Source of the DNA: an uncultured Chloroflexota bacterium
GTDB lineage: Bacteria; Chloroflexota; Chloroflexia; Chloroflexales; Roseiflexaceae
Direction: 5' to 3'
Assembly: GCA_937876225.1 (NCBI GenBank)
Contig: CALFIC010000207.1
Span: 1-18,913, forward strand
DNA: 18,913 nucleotides
Below are positions 5,779-13,798 of the stretch, in pieces; the first letter of the stretch is position 1, and each line of letters begins with the position of its first letter. The translations under genes were made by a program, and so were the position numbers. The notes under the pieces are model-generated. The model saw only the letters and a list, made by a program, of their open reading frames with translations. It did not search any database and had not been told where the DNA came from.

Positions 5779-7032
5779 ATGGTACGACGATTGGTAGTAA
5801 TAATCGCTTGTGTAAGCATGTGGTTTGGTAGTGCGCCAAGTCCCGCACAAGCCAAACCCGAAGATCCACGATGCTTTAGCGAAACAGGCTATTGCATCAC
5901 CGGACGAATTCGTAGTTATTGGGAAGCCCAAGGCGGGTTGCGGGTATTTGGGTTGCCCATCGGCCCCCAAGTCGATGTGCCTATCGAAGGCAAAACCTTG
6001 ACGGTGCAACGCTTTGAGCGCAACCGCCTCGAACTTCATCCCGAAAACAAAGCTCCCTATGATGTGTTGTTGGGGCGGCTCGGTGCTGATCGCTTGAAGC
6101 AACAAGTACGCGACTGGTTTACCTTCCCCAAAACCGACAGTGGCAAAAATTGCCGTACCTTTGCTGAAACAGGTCACACGGTATGTGGGCGCTTCCTCAC
6201 GACGTGGCGGCGCTATGGGCTGAACCTCGATAGCAAAGATGCCGTGTCTGAAAACGAAAGCCTGGCACTGTTTGGGTTACCGGTCTCTGACATCCTCACC
6301 GAGCGGCTAAGTGATGGTAAAGAATACCAAGTGCAATGGTTCGAACGGGCACGGTTTGAGTTACATCCCGAAAACAGTGACCCGTACGACGTCTTGTTTG
6401 GCTTATTGGGCAATGAAATGCGTGATTTTGTGCCACCACAAGCTCCTGCCGATTTGCCAATCCTTGGCTTACCGAGTGGGACGGTCGAAGAAGCGGTGCG
6501 GGTGCTCGCTCCACGTGCCGTCAATAATGGCTATAGCTACGATGATGTACGAGCCATCGTGCAGGCCTATGAAACGGTCGGCTCGAGTGTGGGTGTCGAT
6601 TGGTTCCTCGCTCTTGCCCAAATGGCGCACGAAACAGGATTTTTGACGAGTTATTGGTCGGCACGCCCCCAAAATAATCCAGCAGGGTTGGGAGTCGAAG
6701 GCAAGTCTTCGCCAACAAACCCCAATGAGCCGGGGTGGGTGTTTAATACGCAACGCAATATGTGGGAAAAAGGCCTTAGCTTCCCCACGTGGAGTGATGA
6801 CGCTGTCCCCGCCCATATTGGGCGCTTGCTGGCCTATGCCTTGCGTGATGACCAAGCGACGCCTGCGCAGAAAGCGATGATCGACAAAGCATTGGCGTAT
6901 CGAGCGCTCCCTAGTACAATGCGTGGCATCGCTCCGACTATCGTTGGGTTGAATGGTCGCTGGGCCTACCCTGGTACCACCTATGGCCAACGGATTTTGG
7001 ATGTCATGATGCGCTTGCGTCAATTACCCTAA
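5779..7032 (+). CDS. Secreted GH73-like peptidoglycan hydrolase with two exoprotein repeats
   Basis: 417 residues. MVRR, a hydrophobic stretch and a cut site near AQA-K26 form a typical Sec signal peptide, so the product is exported. Two related repeats follow at about 32-106 and 125-214, each 'C.xETG...GRxxxxW...FGLP...FERxRxELHPEN..PYDVLxGxLG', a repeat seen in many chloroflexal exoproteins and presumably a wall- or surface-binding module. Residues about 255-417 resemble the N-acetylglucosaminidase (GH73) domain, with WFLALAQMAHETGF (candidate acid E285) and NNPAGLGVEG. The expected reaction is cleavage of glycan strands in the cell wall. The ATG at 5779 is chosen because GAGG lies at 5771-5774 and the signal peptide starts there; the longer frame from 5713 would begin inside the tRNA terminator. 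A strong terminator follows the gene. Confidence 0.85.
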   Translation: MVRRLVVIIACVSMWFGSAPSPAQAKPEDPRCFSETGYCITGRIRSYWEAQGGLRVFGLPIGPQVDVPIEGKTLTVQRFERNRLELHPENKAPYDVLLGRLGADRLKQQVRDWFTFPKTDSGKNCRTFAETGHTVCGRFLTTWRRYGLNLDSKDAVSENESLALFGLPVSDILTERLSDGKEYQVQWFERARFELHPENSDPYDVLFGLLGNEMRDFVPPQAPADLPILGLPSGTVEEAVRVLAPRAVNNGYSYDDVRAIVQAYETVGSSVGVDWFLALAQMAHETGFLTSYWSARPQNNPAGLGVEGKSSPTNPNEPGWVFNTQRNMWEKGLSFPTWSDDAVPAHIGRLLAYALRDDQATPAQKAMIDKALAYRALPSTMRGIAPTIVGLNGRWAYPGTTYGQRILDVMMRLRQLP

Positions 7033-7061
7033 GTAACGATGCGTGGTTTCATTGCGTGTCC

Positions 7062-7096
7062 CCCCCCGAATGCCAGTGCATTCGGGGGGACTTTTT
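7062..7096 (+). terminator. Rho-independent terminator of the wall hydrolase gene
   Basis: CCCCCCGAATGC (7062-7073) and GCATTCGGGGGG (7078-7089) form a perfect 12-bp stem with a CAGT loop, followed by AC and TTTTT (7092-7096). Confidence 0.93.
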
Positions 7097-7142
7097 ATAC
7101 TCCTTTTTCATAGAAAAATAATGAATACAATTGATATTGTTG

Positions 7143-7171
7143 TTGATTTGTAAATAACTACATTTTATAGT
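7143..7171 (+). promoter_or_regulatory. Possible promoter of the TPR-protein gene
   Basis: TTGATT (7143-7148), a 17-bp spacer and TATAGT (7166-7171) lie in a very AT-rich 180-bp gap. The leader to the start codon would be about 105 nt. Other AT-rich hexamers nearby could serve instead. Confidence 0.35.
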
Positions 7172-7283
7172 ATTGATTTATATGACAAATCATGGTAGTA
7201 TATTTTTAGATGTCATCAAATTGTAATTTAATACCATTGGAATTACCGAAGTAGGGATTGGTAGCAGGGCAAAAGAGGTCATG

Positions 7284-9869
7284 ATGAATGAAATGACGTT
7301 GCAGAGTGCATATGAACTGATGCGCGAGGCGGTAGGGAGCGGGGAACACGAGCGATTAGCAGGGATTGCGCGGCATGTGCTGAGTGCCTTCCCGCAAAAT
7401 CTCAAGGCCAAGTTGTATTTGGGCGAGGCGCTGATTGCGGCAAATTCATTGATTGAAGCGCGCGAGATGTTTGATGCGGTGTGTGCGAGCGACCCCGAAA
7501 ACATCGTTGCACTGGTTGGTTTGAGTACTGTTGCGGAGCGTGAGGGTGATTTGGCTGCTGCGACAAAGTATCTCGAGCGAGCCATGGAAATTCGTCCTGA
7601 CATGGGGGAATTACGGCCACGCTTGTTGAATTTGTATCAGCGTACGGCGCGCCACGATGTCTATTTGCATCTGAGTCGGTCGGGTTTGGCACGATTGTTT
7701 ATGCGGTCACATGCATATAATCAGGCCATCCCAGAATTCCATCAAATGGCACTTGCCAATCCCAATCATCGTGAACATGTGGTGGCATTGGCCGAAGCGT
7801 TATGGCGGAATGGTGACGAAACCGAAGCGCATGAAATTTGCCAAGAAATATTGTTGCAAGCCCCGCAATTATTGAAGGCAAATTTGATTGAAGCGCGCTA
7901 TCAAAGTAGTCGTGATAGTGTGGTGAGTAATCAATGTTGGGAACGGGCGCAAGCACTTGATCCATTATTAGAAACGGCGCATGAGTTATTTGGGAGTGAT
8001 GCGGTGCCGGCTCAGCTTGCCTGGGTGCTCCCTGCCTGGGATGATACGGCATGGTACCAACAACAAGTGCAATCCAAGGCAAGTTCGGGTGTACGGGTGA
8101 CGTATCTTGTCACGGCCGAAATGCCGACGGTTGCAGCCCACGAAGTTGAATCGGTACTGGGGCAGATGCGTCAAATGGGGCGCATGACAGATATTGATCA
8201 TGATCATGATTGTGCGTGTATGCTTGATGATACGGCGCATGACAGCACCGGGGTTTTGTTGCAACGGACGTTACAACGACAGGCGGCGTTACATGCAGAT
8301 TCTGGTGTGGCAACGCCCCCGGTAGCGAATGTCGTCACAAATCCCTCGGTTATGGCGCTGGCAGCGAATTTCACCTCTGCAGTCACGGCAGTTGCGCCTG
8401 TGATAAGTGCGTCAATGATTCAGACGATGGCATTGGATCCGCAGATGCTGGGTGATGGTCCGCAGACACCGGTATCAACGGTGACGGTAAACAACAATGT
8501 ACGTATCCCAACGACGACACCCGTCGCTCCAGATGTCGATGAGGTTGCCACCGAACCGGTTCAACTCCACGGCAGTGGCGGTAGTATGACTGCGGTACCA
8601 TTTGACATTGATCATCCCGTTGATGATGATGATTTCTTTTTGGCTACTGCGATGCAAAAAAATCCGGCTGATGCAGTGAATGAGCCTGTCCTCAGCGCAA
8701 CGGATACGCCAGTAGTTGCAAGTAACCGGATTGATACGGCCATGATACAAACCACTCCATGTAGTGATGATTTGTATGTGCTATTAGCGCGGCTGGAAAT
8801 CAAGTGTCACCCTGCTCAAACCGAGGATTTACGTGATGTAGTGGCGCGGACGCTAGGTGGTGCGCGTGTGATTGAACGTACCCGCACACCGGTGAACCGT
8901 GACAACCTAGCAGCAAATCAGGCAGTCAAAGCTGCGGCAGCAACACTCGAATCATTGCTCGATGTGCAAACACCTGACTACGAAAGCATCCTTCCGGTGT
9001 CAGAATCACCACGGGGTGGTGACAATTTGTTGGCATCGTTGTTGGCGCAACCAGGTAGTGGCTTGACGGAAGGAATGCGTGGCTTGTCGGCGACGTTACC
9101 CCGCACCGACCCCAATACCCGGATTACTCCTGTTGAACCAGACGAAACCTTGACGGAATTGTTGGAACATGGCTTGCGTCAAGGGAGTGTGGCTGCGGAT
9201 GATGTGGCCCGGGCAAGTGCAGGTGATCAAGCAACGCACGATGCATTGTTGGCGTTACTCGAAGATGAATCTGTGATTGTGCAACGTCAACCGGACTTTA
9301 GCCAGTTGTCCGTGAGTCATGGTATGCGCTTGCATGACTTTCCTGCCGATACCCAACCCAACGAGGTAGATGTATCACAGATGATTCGTGACTTGGGGTT
9401 GACCTCGGGGGAAATGACGGCGATTACGCCTGATCTTGAGCAGTTATTAGTAAGCGAGATTCCCGCTGTCGTGGCACCCAAAGGTAATACGCCGCTCGCG
9501 AATTTGGTGCCACCGGTCGCTACGGCGAGTGCGGCCATATCGGAGAATCTCGCAATCGATGGCTATTTGCGGGCGCTCCAAGAAGATCCTGAAAACGGGG
9601 TATTGCGCTTGTCAGTGGCACGAGTGGCGATACAATGTCGTATGTATGATACGGCGCTGACACAATATCGATATTTGATTCGCAATAGCGTATTGCTCGA
9701 AGATGTAGTGAATGATTTGCGCGATGTGCTCGCGGAAATCGGTGAACCACAGATTCGTCGTGAGTGTAGTCGCTTGTTGGGGAATGCCTACGCCAAGCAA
9801 AACAAAGTCCAAGAGGCGGTAGAGGCTTATCGTATGACCTTGAATAGTGGTCCAGCGCCGTTGTTATAA
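7284..9869 (+). CDS. Large protein with N- and C-terminal TPR repeats and a low-complexity centre
   Basis: 861 residues, no signal peptide and no membrane segment, so probably cytoplasmic. Residues 1-235 form degenerate tetratricopeptide helices (for example AKLYLGEALIAANSLIEAREMF and ALAEALWRNGDETEAHEICQEIL), and the last 110 residues form another set (LRLSVARVAIQCRMYDTALTQY ... LGNAYAKQNKVQEAVEAYRM). Between them lie about 500 residues rich in Thr, Ala, Val, Asp and Pro that look largely disordered, with an Asp/His/Cys patch at about 303-320 (DIDHDHDCAC). TPRs usually act as protein-binding scaffolds; no enzymatic domain is seen. GAGG at 7275-7278 is too close to the ATG at 7281 and better placed for 7284. 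It stands alone between two terminators. Confidence 0.8.
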   Translation: MNEMTLQSAYELMREAVGSGEHERLAGIARHVLSAFPQNLKAKLYLGEALIAANSLIEAREMFDAVCASDPENIVALVGLSTVAEREGDLAAATKYLERAMEIRPDMGELRPRLLNLYQRTARHDVYLHLSRSGLARLFMRSHAYNQAIPEFHQMALANPNHREHVVALAEALWRNGDETEAHEICQEILLQAPQLLKANLIEARYQSSRDSVVSNQCWERAQALDPLLETAHELFGSDAVPAQLAWVLPAWDDTAWYQQQVQSKASSGVRVTYLVTAEMPTVAAHEVESVLGQMRQMGRMTDIDHDHDCACMLDDTAHDSTGVLLQRTLQRQAALHADSGVATPPVANVVTNPSVMALAANFTSAVTAVAPVISASMIQTMALDPQMLGDGPQTPVSTVTVNNNVRIPTTTPVAPDVDEVATEPVQLHGSGGSMTAVPFDIDHPVDDDDFFLATAMQKNPADAVNEPVLSATDTPVVASNRIDTAMIQTTPCSDDLYVLLARLEIKCHPAQTEDLRDVVARTLGGARVIERTRTPVNRDNLAANQAVKAAAATLESLLDVQTPDYESILPVSESPRGGDNLLASLLAQPGSGLTEGMRGLSATLPRTDPNTRITPVEPDETLTELLEHGLRQGSVAADDVARASAGDQATHDALLALLEDESVIVQRQPDFSQLSVSHGMRLHDFPADTQPNEVDVSQMIRDLGLTSGEMTAITPDLEQLLVSEIPAVVAPKGNTPLANLVPPVATASAAISENLAIDGYLRALQEDPENGVLRLSVARVAIQCRMYDTALTQYRYLIRNSVLLEDVVNDLRDVLAEIGEPQIRRECSRLLGNAYAKQNKVQEAVEAYRMTLNSGPAPLL

Positions 9870-9894
9870 AAAACAATGGTGAGTGATATGGTGA

Positions 9895-9923
9895 AGGGGT
9901 GTATGTAAAATACACCTCTTTTT
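9895..9923 (+). terminator. Rho-independent terminator of the TPR-protein gene
   Basis: AGGGGTGTAT (9895-9904) pairs with ATACACCTCT (9910-9919) with one G-T pair and a GTAAA loop, followed by a T run to 9923. It starts 26 bp after the stop codon. Confidence 0.85.
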
Positions 9924-9945
9924 CATGCACTCGTATAATGAATAA

Positions 9946-9954
9946 TGGTATGAT
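9946..9954 (+). promoter_or_regulatory. Extended -10 promoter of ndk
   Basis: TGGTATGAT is an extended -10 element (TGn before TATGAT), about 40 bp before the ndk start. No clear -35 is visible. The same nonamer occurs before the phosphatase gene at 13086. An alternative TATAAT is present at 9934-9939. Confidence 0.45.
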
Positions 9955-9995
9955 AGATACGGTAATTGTGTCATCTTGTGATGAAGGAGTCTGTT

Positions 9996-10445
9996 GTGGA
10001 GCGTTCATTAATTATTTTGAAGCCAGATGCCGTACAACGTGGGTTGATTAGTGCGATTTTGGGGCGGTTGGAGCAACGTGGGTTGAAGTTGGCTGGGTTG
10101 AAGTTGATGCAAGTCACCGAAGAATTGGCTCGTACCCACTATGCCGAGCATGAAGCCCGCGCCTTCTTTCCTTCGTTGATCGAATACATCACTTCCGGTC
10201 CAGTGGTGGTGATTGCAGTCACCGGCAAAAACGTCATCGAAACCGTGCGCACCATGGTTGGCGCCACTAACCCTGTCAAGGCTGCGCCTGGTACGATTCG
10301 TGGCGATTACGGCCTCGAAATTGGTCGTAATTTGATCCATGCCTCAGACTCCCCCGAAAGTGGCGAGCGCGAGACGGCTATCTTTTTTGCCAGCAATGAG
10401 TTGGTAAAAGTAGAGCGCAGCGTGGATCGCTGGATTTACGAGTAA
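9996..10445 (+). CDS. ndk: Nucleoside diphosphate kinase
   Basis: Transfers the gamma-phosphate of ATP to nucleoside diphosphates, keeping NTP and dNTP pools balanced in the cytoplasm. The 149-residue product matches the usual length. It begins ERSLIILKPDAVQRGLI after the initiator and contains the phosphohistidine motif NLIHASDS with H115, preceded by the nucleotide-binding segment GATNPVKAAPGTIRGDYG. The start is GTG at 9996: AAGGAG lies at 9984-9989 with 6-nt spacing, and the ATG codons at 9966 and 9981 would add residues not found in the family. It is followed after 6 nt by ychF, so the two are probably co-transcribed. Confidence 0.97.
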   Translation: MERSLIILKPDAVQRGLISAILGRLEQRGLKLAGLKLMQVTEELARTHYAEHEARAFFPSLIEYITSGPVVVIAVTGKNVIETVRTMVGATNPVKAAPGTIRGDYGLEIGRNLIHASDSPESGERETAIFFASNELVKVERSVDRWIYE

Positions 10446-10451
10446 GTAAGC

Positions 10452-11528
10452 ATGAAGATTGCGATTATTGGGTTGGCCAACAGTGGCAAAACCACGGTAT
10501 TTAATGCATTGACGCGGGGTACTGCTGAGACGGCGGCGTATAGTTCGGGGCAACTCGAGCCAAACATCGCCACGGTCAAAGTCCCTGATCAGCGCTTAGA
10601 TGCGTTGGCTCGGATGTTTAAGCCGCGTAAATTTACCCCTGCCGATGTGCAATACGTCGATGTAGCGGGTATGAGCGGTGGCAACAAAAGTGGTCTACCG
10701 GCAGCAGTATTGAATTATATCAGTGGTGCTGATGCGTTTTTGCATGTGGTGCGAGCCTTTGATGATTCAGGTGTGCCGCACCCAGACGGGAGCGTAGACT
10801 TTCGGCGCGACATTGAATCTGTCGACCTTGAGTTGGCGTTCTCGGATTTGGCCATCATCGAAAAACGTTTGGTGCGTTTGGGTGGTGAAATCACCAAAAT
10901 GGCCGGGCGTGATCGAGACCAACGCATCATTGAACGTGACGCCTTGGTGCGCTTGCAAGCAGCACTTGAAGCTGGGCAACACGTGCGTGATATCGACCTC
11001 AACGAAGACGAATCACGCTTGTTGCGCGGGTATCAGTTTTTGACGGCTAAACCGATTTTGCAAGTCATTAATGTCAGTGACGAAGCCGTCAATGGGTCGT
11101 TCGACTTTAATTATGATCATCGCATGAGCGGCGTAGCCGTGATTGCGGGCAAAATCGAAGCGGAATTGGCACAGATGTCTGATGATGATGCGGCAGTCTT
11201 TATGGAAGACCTCGGTATCACTGAGCCAGCCCGTAATCGTGTGATTCGTATGTCGTATGATTTGCTCGGATTGATGAGCTTTTTGACGGCCGGCGAAGAC
11301 GAAGTGCGTGCCTGGACAATCCGGCGCAATACGCCGGCAGTGGAAGCCGCAGGAGCTATCCATTCAGACATTCAGCGTGGATTTATCCGTGCCGAAGTCG
11401 TGGCATTTGATGACTTGATGAAGGCCGGTACAATGGTTGACGCCAAAAAAGCCGGTACCGTACGCCTCGAAGGCAAGCTCTATATCGTCAAAGACGGTGA
11501 CATTTGTCACTTCTTGTTTAACGTATAG
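10452..11528 (+). CDS. ychF: Redox-regulated ATPase YchF (Obg-family)
   Basis: P-loop NTPase of the universally conserved YchF/Ola1 group, 358 residues against about 363 usually. In other bacteria it binds ribosomes, hydrolyses ATP rather than GTP, and dampens the oxidative-stress response. Visible motifs are the G1 P-loop GLANSGKT (7-14), the G3 segment DVAGM (70-74) and INVSDE (206-211) in place of the GTPase NKxD, which fits the ATP preference. The C-terminal TGS domain runs from about 283 to the end (RAWTIRRNTPAVEAAGAIHSD). The P-loop lacks the usual 'PNVGKS' wording (ANSGKT), but all essential residues are kept. No strong ribosome binding site precedes the ATG, which follows the ndk stop by 6 nt, suggesting translational coupling. 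Confidence 0.95.
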   Translation: MKIAIIGLANSGKTTVFNALTRGTAETAAYSSGQLEPNIATVKVPDQRLDALARMFKPRKFTPADVQYVDVAGMSGGNKSGLPAAVLNYISGADAFLHVVRAFDDSGVPHPDGSVDFRRDIESVDLELAFSDLAIIEKRLVRLGGEITKMAGRDRDQRIIERDALVRLQAALEAGQHVRDIDLNEDESRLLRGYQFLTAKPILQVINVSDEAVNGSFDFNYDHRMSGVAVIAGKIEAELAQMSDDDAAVFMEDLGITEPARNRVIRMSYDLLGLMSFLTAGEDEVRAWTIRRNTPAVEAAGAIHSDIQRGFIRAEVVAFDDLMKAGTMVDAKKAGTVRLEGKLYIVKDGDICHFLFNV

Positions 11529-11549
11529 GGTTTTAATCAAAAACGTTGT

Positions 11550-11585
11550 ACCGCGCAGGGTGACACAATGGTCACCCTGCGCGGT
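11550..11585. terminator. Strong hairpin after ychF without a T run
   Basis: ACCGCGCAGGGTGAC (11550-11564) and GTCACCCTGCGCGGT (11571-11585) form a perfect 15-bp stem with a 6-nt loop, 21 bp after the ychF stop. No T tract follows on the plus strand, so it may be an atypical terminator or an mRNA-stabilising hairpin. Confidence 0.55.
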
Positions 11586-11614
11586 GCTGTCTATTGCACG
11601 AAACGTGGTACGAG

Positions 11615-11620
11615 TATAAT
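11615..11620 (+). promoter_or_regulatory. -10 element of the SEDS gene promoter
   Basis: Perfect TATAAT, 41 bp before the start codon at 11662. A TTGCAC at 11594-11599 is a possible -35, but the spacer would be only 15 bp. Confidence 0.5.
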
Positions 11621-11661
11621 ACGGCTATACGCATGTGTCGTGCGGCGGGTACAGGTGAATT

Positions 11662-13041
11662 ATGTATTATCTGCGCCGGTATATCCGGTTTGATGAATTA
11701 TTGTTGCTCTTACTCGTACTCGTGTTGTACGCCGTCGGCTACGTACAACTGACGTTGACTACGGGTAGTGCTGAATTGGTGCCGACGGCGCGGGGCGTGT
11801 TGCGGATTTTGTGGCCATCAATGGCGCCATTATTGTGCTTTGTGGTGCTGTCGGTGTTGATGCATCGCTTGCAACCACGGGCCGACCAACTATTGATTCC
11901 GTTGACGGCGTTTTTTAGTGGGATGGGATTGTTGTTTACTGCCCGGCTCGATCCTAGTTTAGCGGTACTTTACCCTGACACCTATCCCAACATTGATGTG
12001 CGCCAAGCAGTGTGGGTGACGATAGGGATTGTGCTGTTTGGGTTGATTGTACTGGTCCCGTGGGATACGGTACTACTCAGACGCACGCGGATGACACTGA
12101 TTGACTATCTTGGTCATTATCGCTATGTCTGGTTGTCGCTGGGGTTGTTGCTGATTGTGGCGACGTTATTTCTGGGGAACGACCCCAACAACAGTGGCGT
12201 GCGGGCGTGGCTCAAAATCGGTCCGTTGTACTTTCAACCATCAGAATTATTAAAATTGGCCTTGGTGATTTTTTTGGCGTCATACCTGGATGAACAACAA
12301 GAGCAATTGACGAGTGGGGTACGTTGGCGGGGAATTGCGTTGCCATCAGCAACTGCCATGGTGCCATTGTTGGTGATGTGGGGCCTGGCCATGGTGTTGA
12401 TTGTGATTCAACGCGACCTTGGGGCCGCATTGATGTTGTTCAGCGTGTTTTTGGCGATGATTTATGTGGCGACTGGTCGTGGCTTATATGCCGGGATTGG
12501 CTTGTTGGCATTTGTGATTGGGGCCTATGCCCTCTATCATTTTTTGCCGATTGTGAAATTACGGGTAGGGTTGTGGCTTGACCCGTGGTCACAAGAACGG
12601 GGTTACCAGTCGATTCAGTCGATTTACGCGTTGGCATCGGGTGGGGTGCTGGGGAGTGGTATCGGCAAAGGGATGCCCGGCATGGTGCCAGCCGCCCATA
12701 CCGACTATATTTTTACCAGTATTGGTGAAGAGTTGGGGATGGTGGGAGCGGTGGGCTTGTTGATGGGCTATTTGTTGCTGGCAGTGCGTGGCTATGGCAT
12801 CGCAATGCGGTTGGCAGGGAAGTTTTCGATGTTTGAACAATTGCTGGCAGTAGGATGTACCACGATTTTGGTGGTGCAATCGTTTATTATTATTGCCGGT
12901 AATTTGCGTTTGATGCCATTGACCGGCATCACCTTGCCGTTCGTGTCGTATGGTGGTTCGGCGGTATTGATGAATTTCGTGGTGATGGGGTTGTTGGTGC
13001 GCTTGTCGATTAACCAACGCGATGTCAGTGAAGCGAGTTAG
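11662..13041 (+). CDS. FtsW/RodA/SpoVE (SEDS) family peptidoglycan glycosyltransferase
   Basis: Polytopic membrane protein of 459 residues, with at least ten hydrophobic segments. SEDS proteins polymerise lipid II into glycan strands together with a class B penicillin-binding protein, in elongation (RodA) or division (FtsW). Family blocks seen are RAWLKIGPLYFQPSELLKLA (181-200), QRDLGAALMLF (250-260), RVGLWLDPW (301-309, with D307 in the region of the conserved acidic residue), GSGIGKG (331-337), HTDYIFTSIGEELG (346-359) and LPLTGITLPFVSYGGS (residues within 418-433). The N-terminal extension of about 100 residues with extra membrane spans resembles the longer form seen in Actinobacteria and Chloroflexi. 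AGGTG lies at 11653-11657. No penicillin-binding protein lies next to it in the window, so RodA versus FtsW cannot be settled from context. Confidence 0.92.
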   Translation: MYYLRRYIRFDELLLLLLVLVLYAVGYVQLTLTTGSAELVPTARGVLRILWPSMAPLLCFVVLSVLMHRLQPRADQLLIPLTAFFSGMGLLFTARLDPSLAVLYPDTYPNIDVRQAVWVTIGIVLFGLIVLVPWDTVLLRRTRMTLIDYLGHYRYVWLSLGLLLIVATLFLGNDPNNSGVRAWLKIGPLYFQPSELLKLALVIFLASYLDEQQEQLTSGVRWRGIALPSATAMVPLLVMWGLAMVLIVIQRDLGAALMLFSVFLAMIYVATGRGLYAGIGLLAFVIGAYALYHFLPIVKLRVGLWLDPWSQERGYQSIQSIYALASGGVLGSGIGKGMPGMVPAAHTDYIFTSIGEELGMVGAVGLLMGYLLLAVRGYGIAMRLAGKFSMFEQLLAVGCTTILVVQSFIIIAGNLRLMPLTGITLPFVSYGGSAVLMNFVVMGLLVRLSINQRDVSEAS

Positions 13042-13085
13042 GACAGACATCCGTGGTGTTGGTACATATGACCACGAGCGAATTT

Positions 13086-13094
13086 TGGTATGAT
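13086..13094 (+). promoter_or_regulatory. Extended -10 promoter of the three-gene cassette
   Basis: TGGTATGAT, the same nonamer as before ndk, lies 38 bp before the GTG start at 13133. It matches an extended -10 (TGn plus TATGAT); no -35 is evident. It would drive the phosphatase, DUF3090 and SCO1664-type genes together. Confidence 0.45.
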
Positions 13095-13132
13095 GGGATA
13101 AGCAACATCGGTGGAATAGAAGGAGCGACTGC

Positions 13133-13798
13133 GTGACGACCTTATTATTGATTCGTCATGGTGCCAATGATTGGGTGCATGGGCGCTTGGCTGGACGGAT
13201 TCCAGGCGTACACCTCAATGACGAAGGGCGCCAACAGGCCCAGGCCGTAGCACAGCGTCTGCATGATATTCCTTTGGCGGCAGTCTATGCCAGCCCCCTC
13301 GATCGCACCCTCGAAACCGCACAGGCCATTGTGGCCGAGCGTGACATGTCGATTACGCAAGTCCCTGATTTGCGTGAAGTCGATTACGGCGAATGGCAAG
13401 GTGCCGAGCTCAAAGTATTGTACGAGCACGAACTCTGGCCGGGGGTGCAACATTACCCCAGTGGTACGCGCTTCCCCGGTGGTGAAACACTCGGCGAATC
13501 CCAAATGCGTATGGTACAGGCCCTCGAGCGCATCAGAGCCAATCATAATGATCAAGAAGTGATTGCCGTGGTATCGCATGCTGATTTGATTAAATTGGCG
13601 TGTGCGTATTACATCGGCATGCATATGGACTTGTTTCAACGCCTCGAAATCGGTACGTGCTCGGTGACGGCGTTTCGATTTACCAAAGCTGGTCCACGTT
13701 TGTTAGTAATGAATGACCAAGGTTCACTCGCCCACCTGCGCCCTAAGCCCCCCGAGGCACCGGCGCAGCCTAGTACAACGACGACAACCACACCATGA
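13133..13798 (+). CDS. Histidine phosphatase, MSMEG_4193 family
   Basis: Histidine phosphatase superfamily (phosphoglycerate-mutase-like) enzyme of 221 residues, cytoplasmic. The catalytic set is complete: R8-H9-G10 (LIRHGAN), R58 (SPLDRTLETA), E82 (LREVDYGEW) and H149 (VVSHAD). The natural phosphate ester is unknown; a phosphatase is more likely than a mutase for this type. The order of genes (this one, then DUF3090, then an SCO1664-type protein) is the recurrent arrangement that defines the MSMEG_4193 family. The start is GTG, with AAGGAG at 13120-13125 and 7-nt spacing. The last 20 residues are a Pro/Ala/Thr-rich tail ending in six Thr and a Pro, beyond the catalytic domain. The stop codon overlaps the next start as ATGA. 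Confidence 0.88.
   Translation: MTTLLLIRHGANDWVHGRLAGRIPGVHLNDEGRQQAQAVAQRLHDIPLAAVYASPLDRTLETAQAIVAERDMSITQVPDLREVDYGEWQGAELKVLYEHELWPGVQHYPSGTRFPGGETLGESQMRMVQALERIRANHNDQEVIAVVSHADLIKLACAYYIGMHMDLFQRLEIGTCSVTAFRFTKAGPRLLVMNDQGSLAHLRPKPPEAPAQPSTTTTTTP

Noticed and set aside
9520..10008. 162-codon minus-strand frame across the end of the TPR gene and the ndk promoter
   Set aside because: It crosses a clear terminator and promoter of plus-strand genes and shows no family motif.
13052..13076. CGTGGT...ACCACG hairpin after the SEDS gene as a terminator
   Set aside because: Only a 6-bp stem with a 13-nt loop and no T run; too weak to call.
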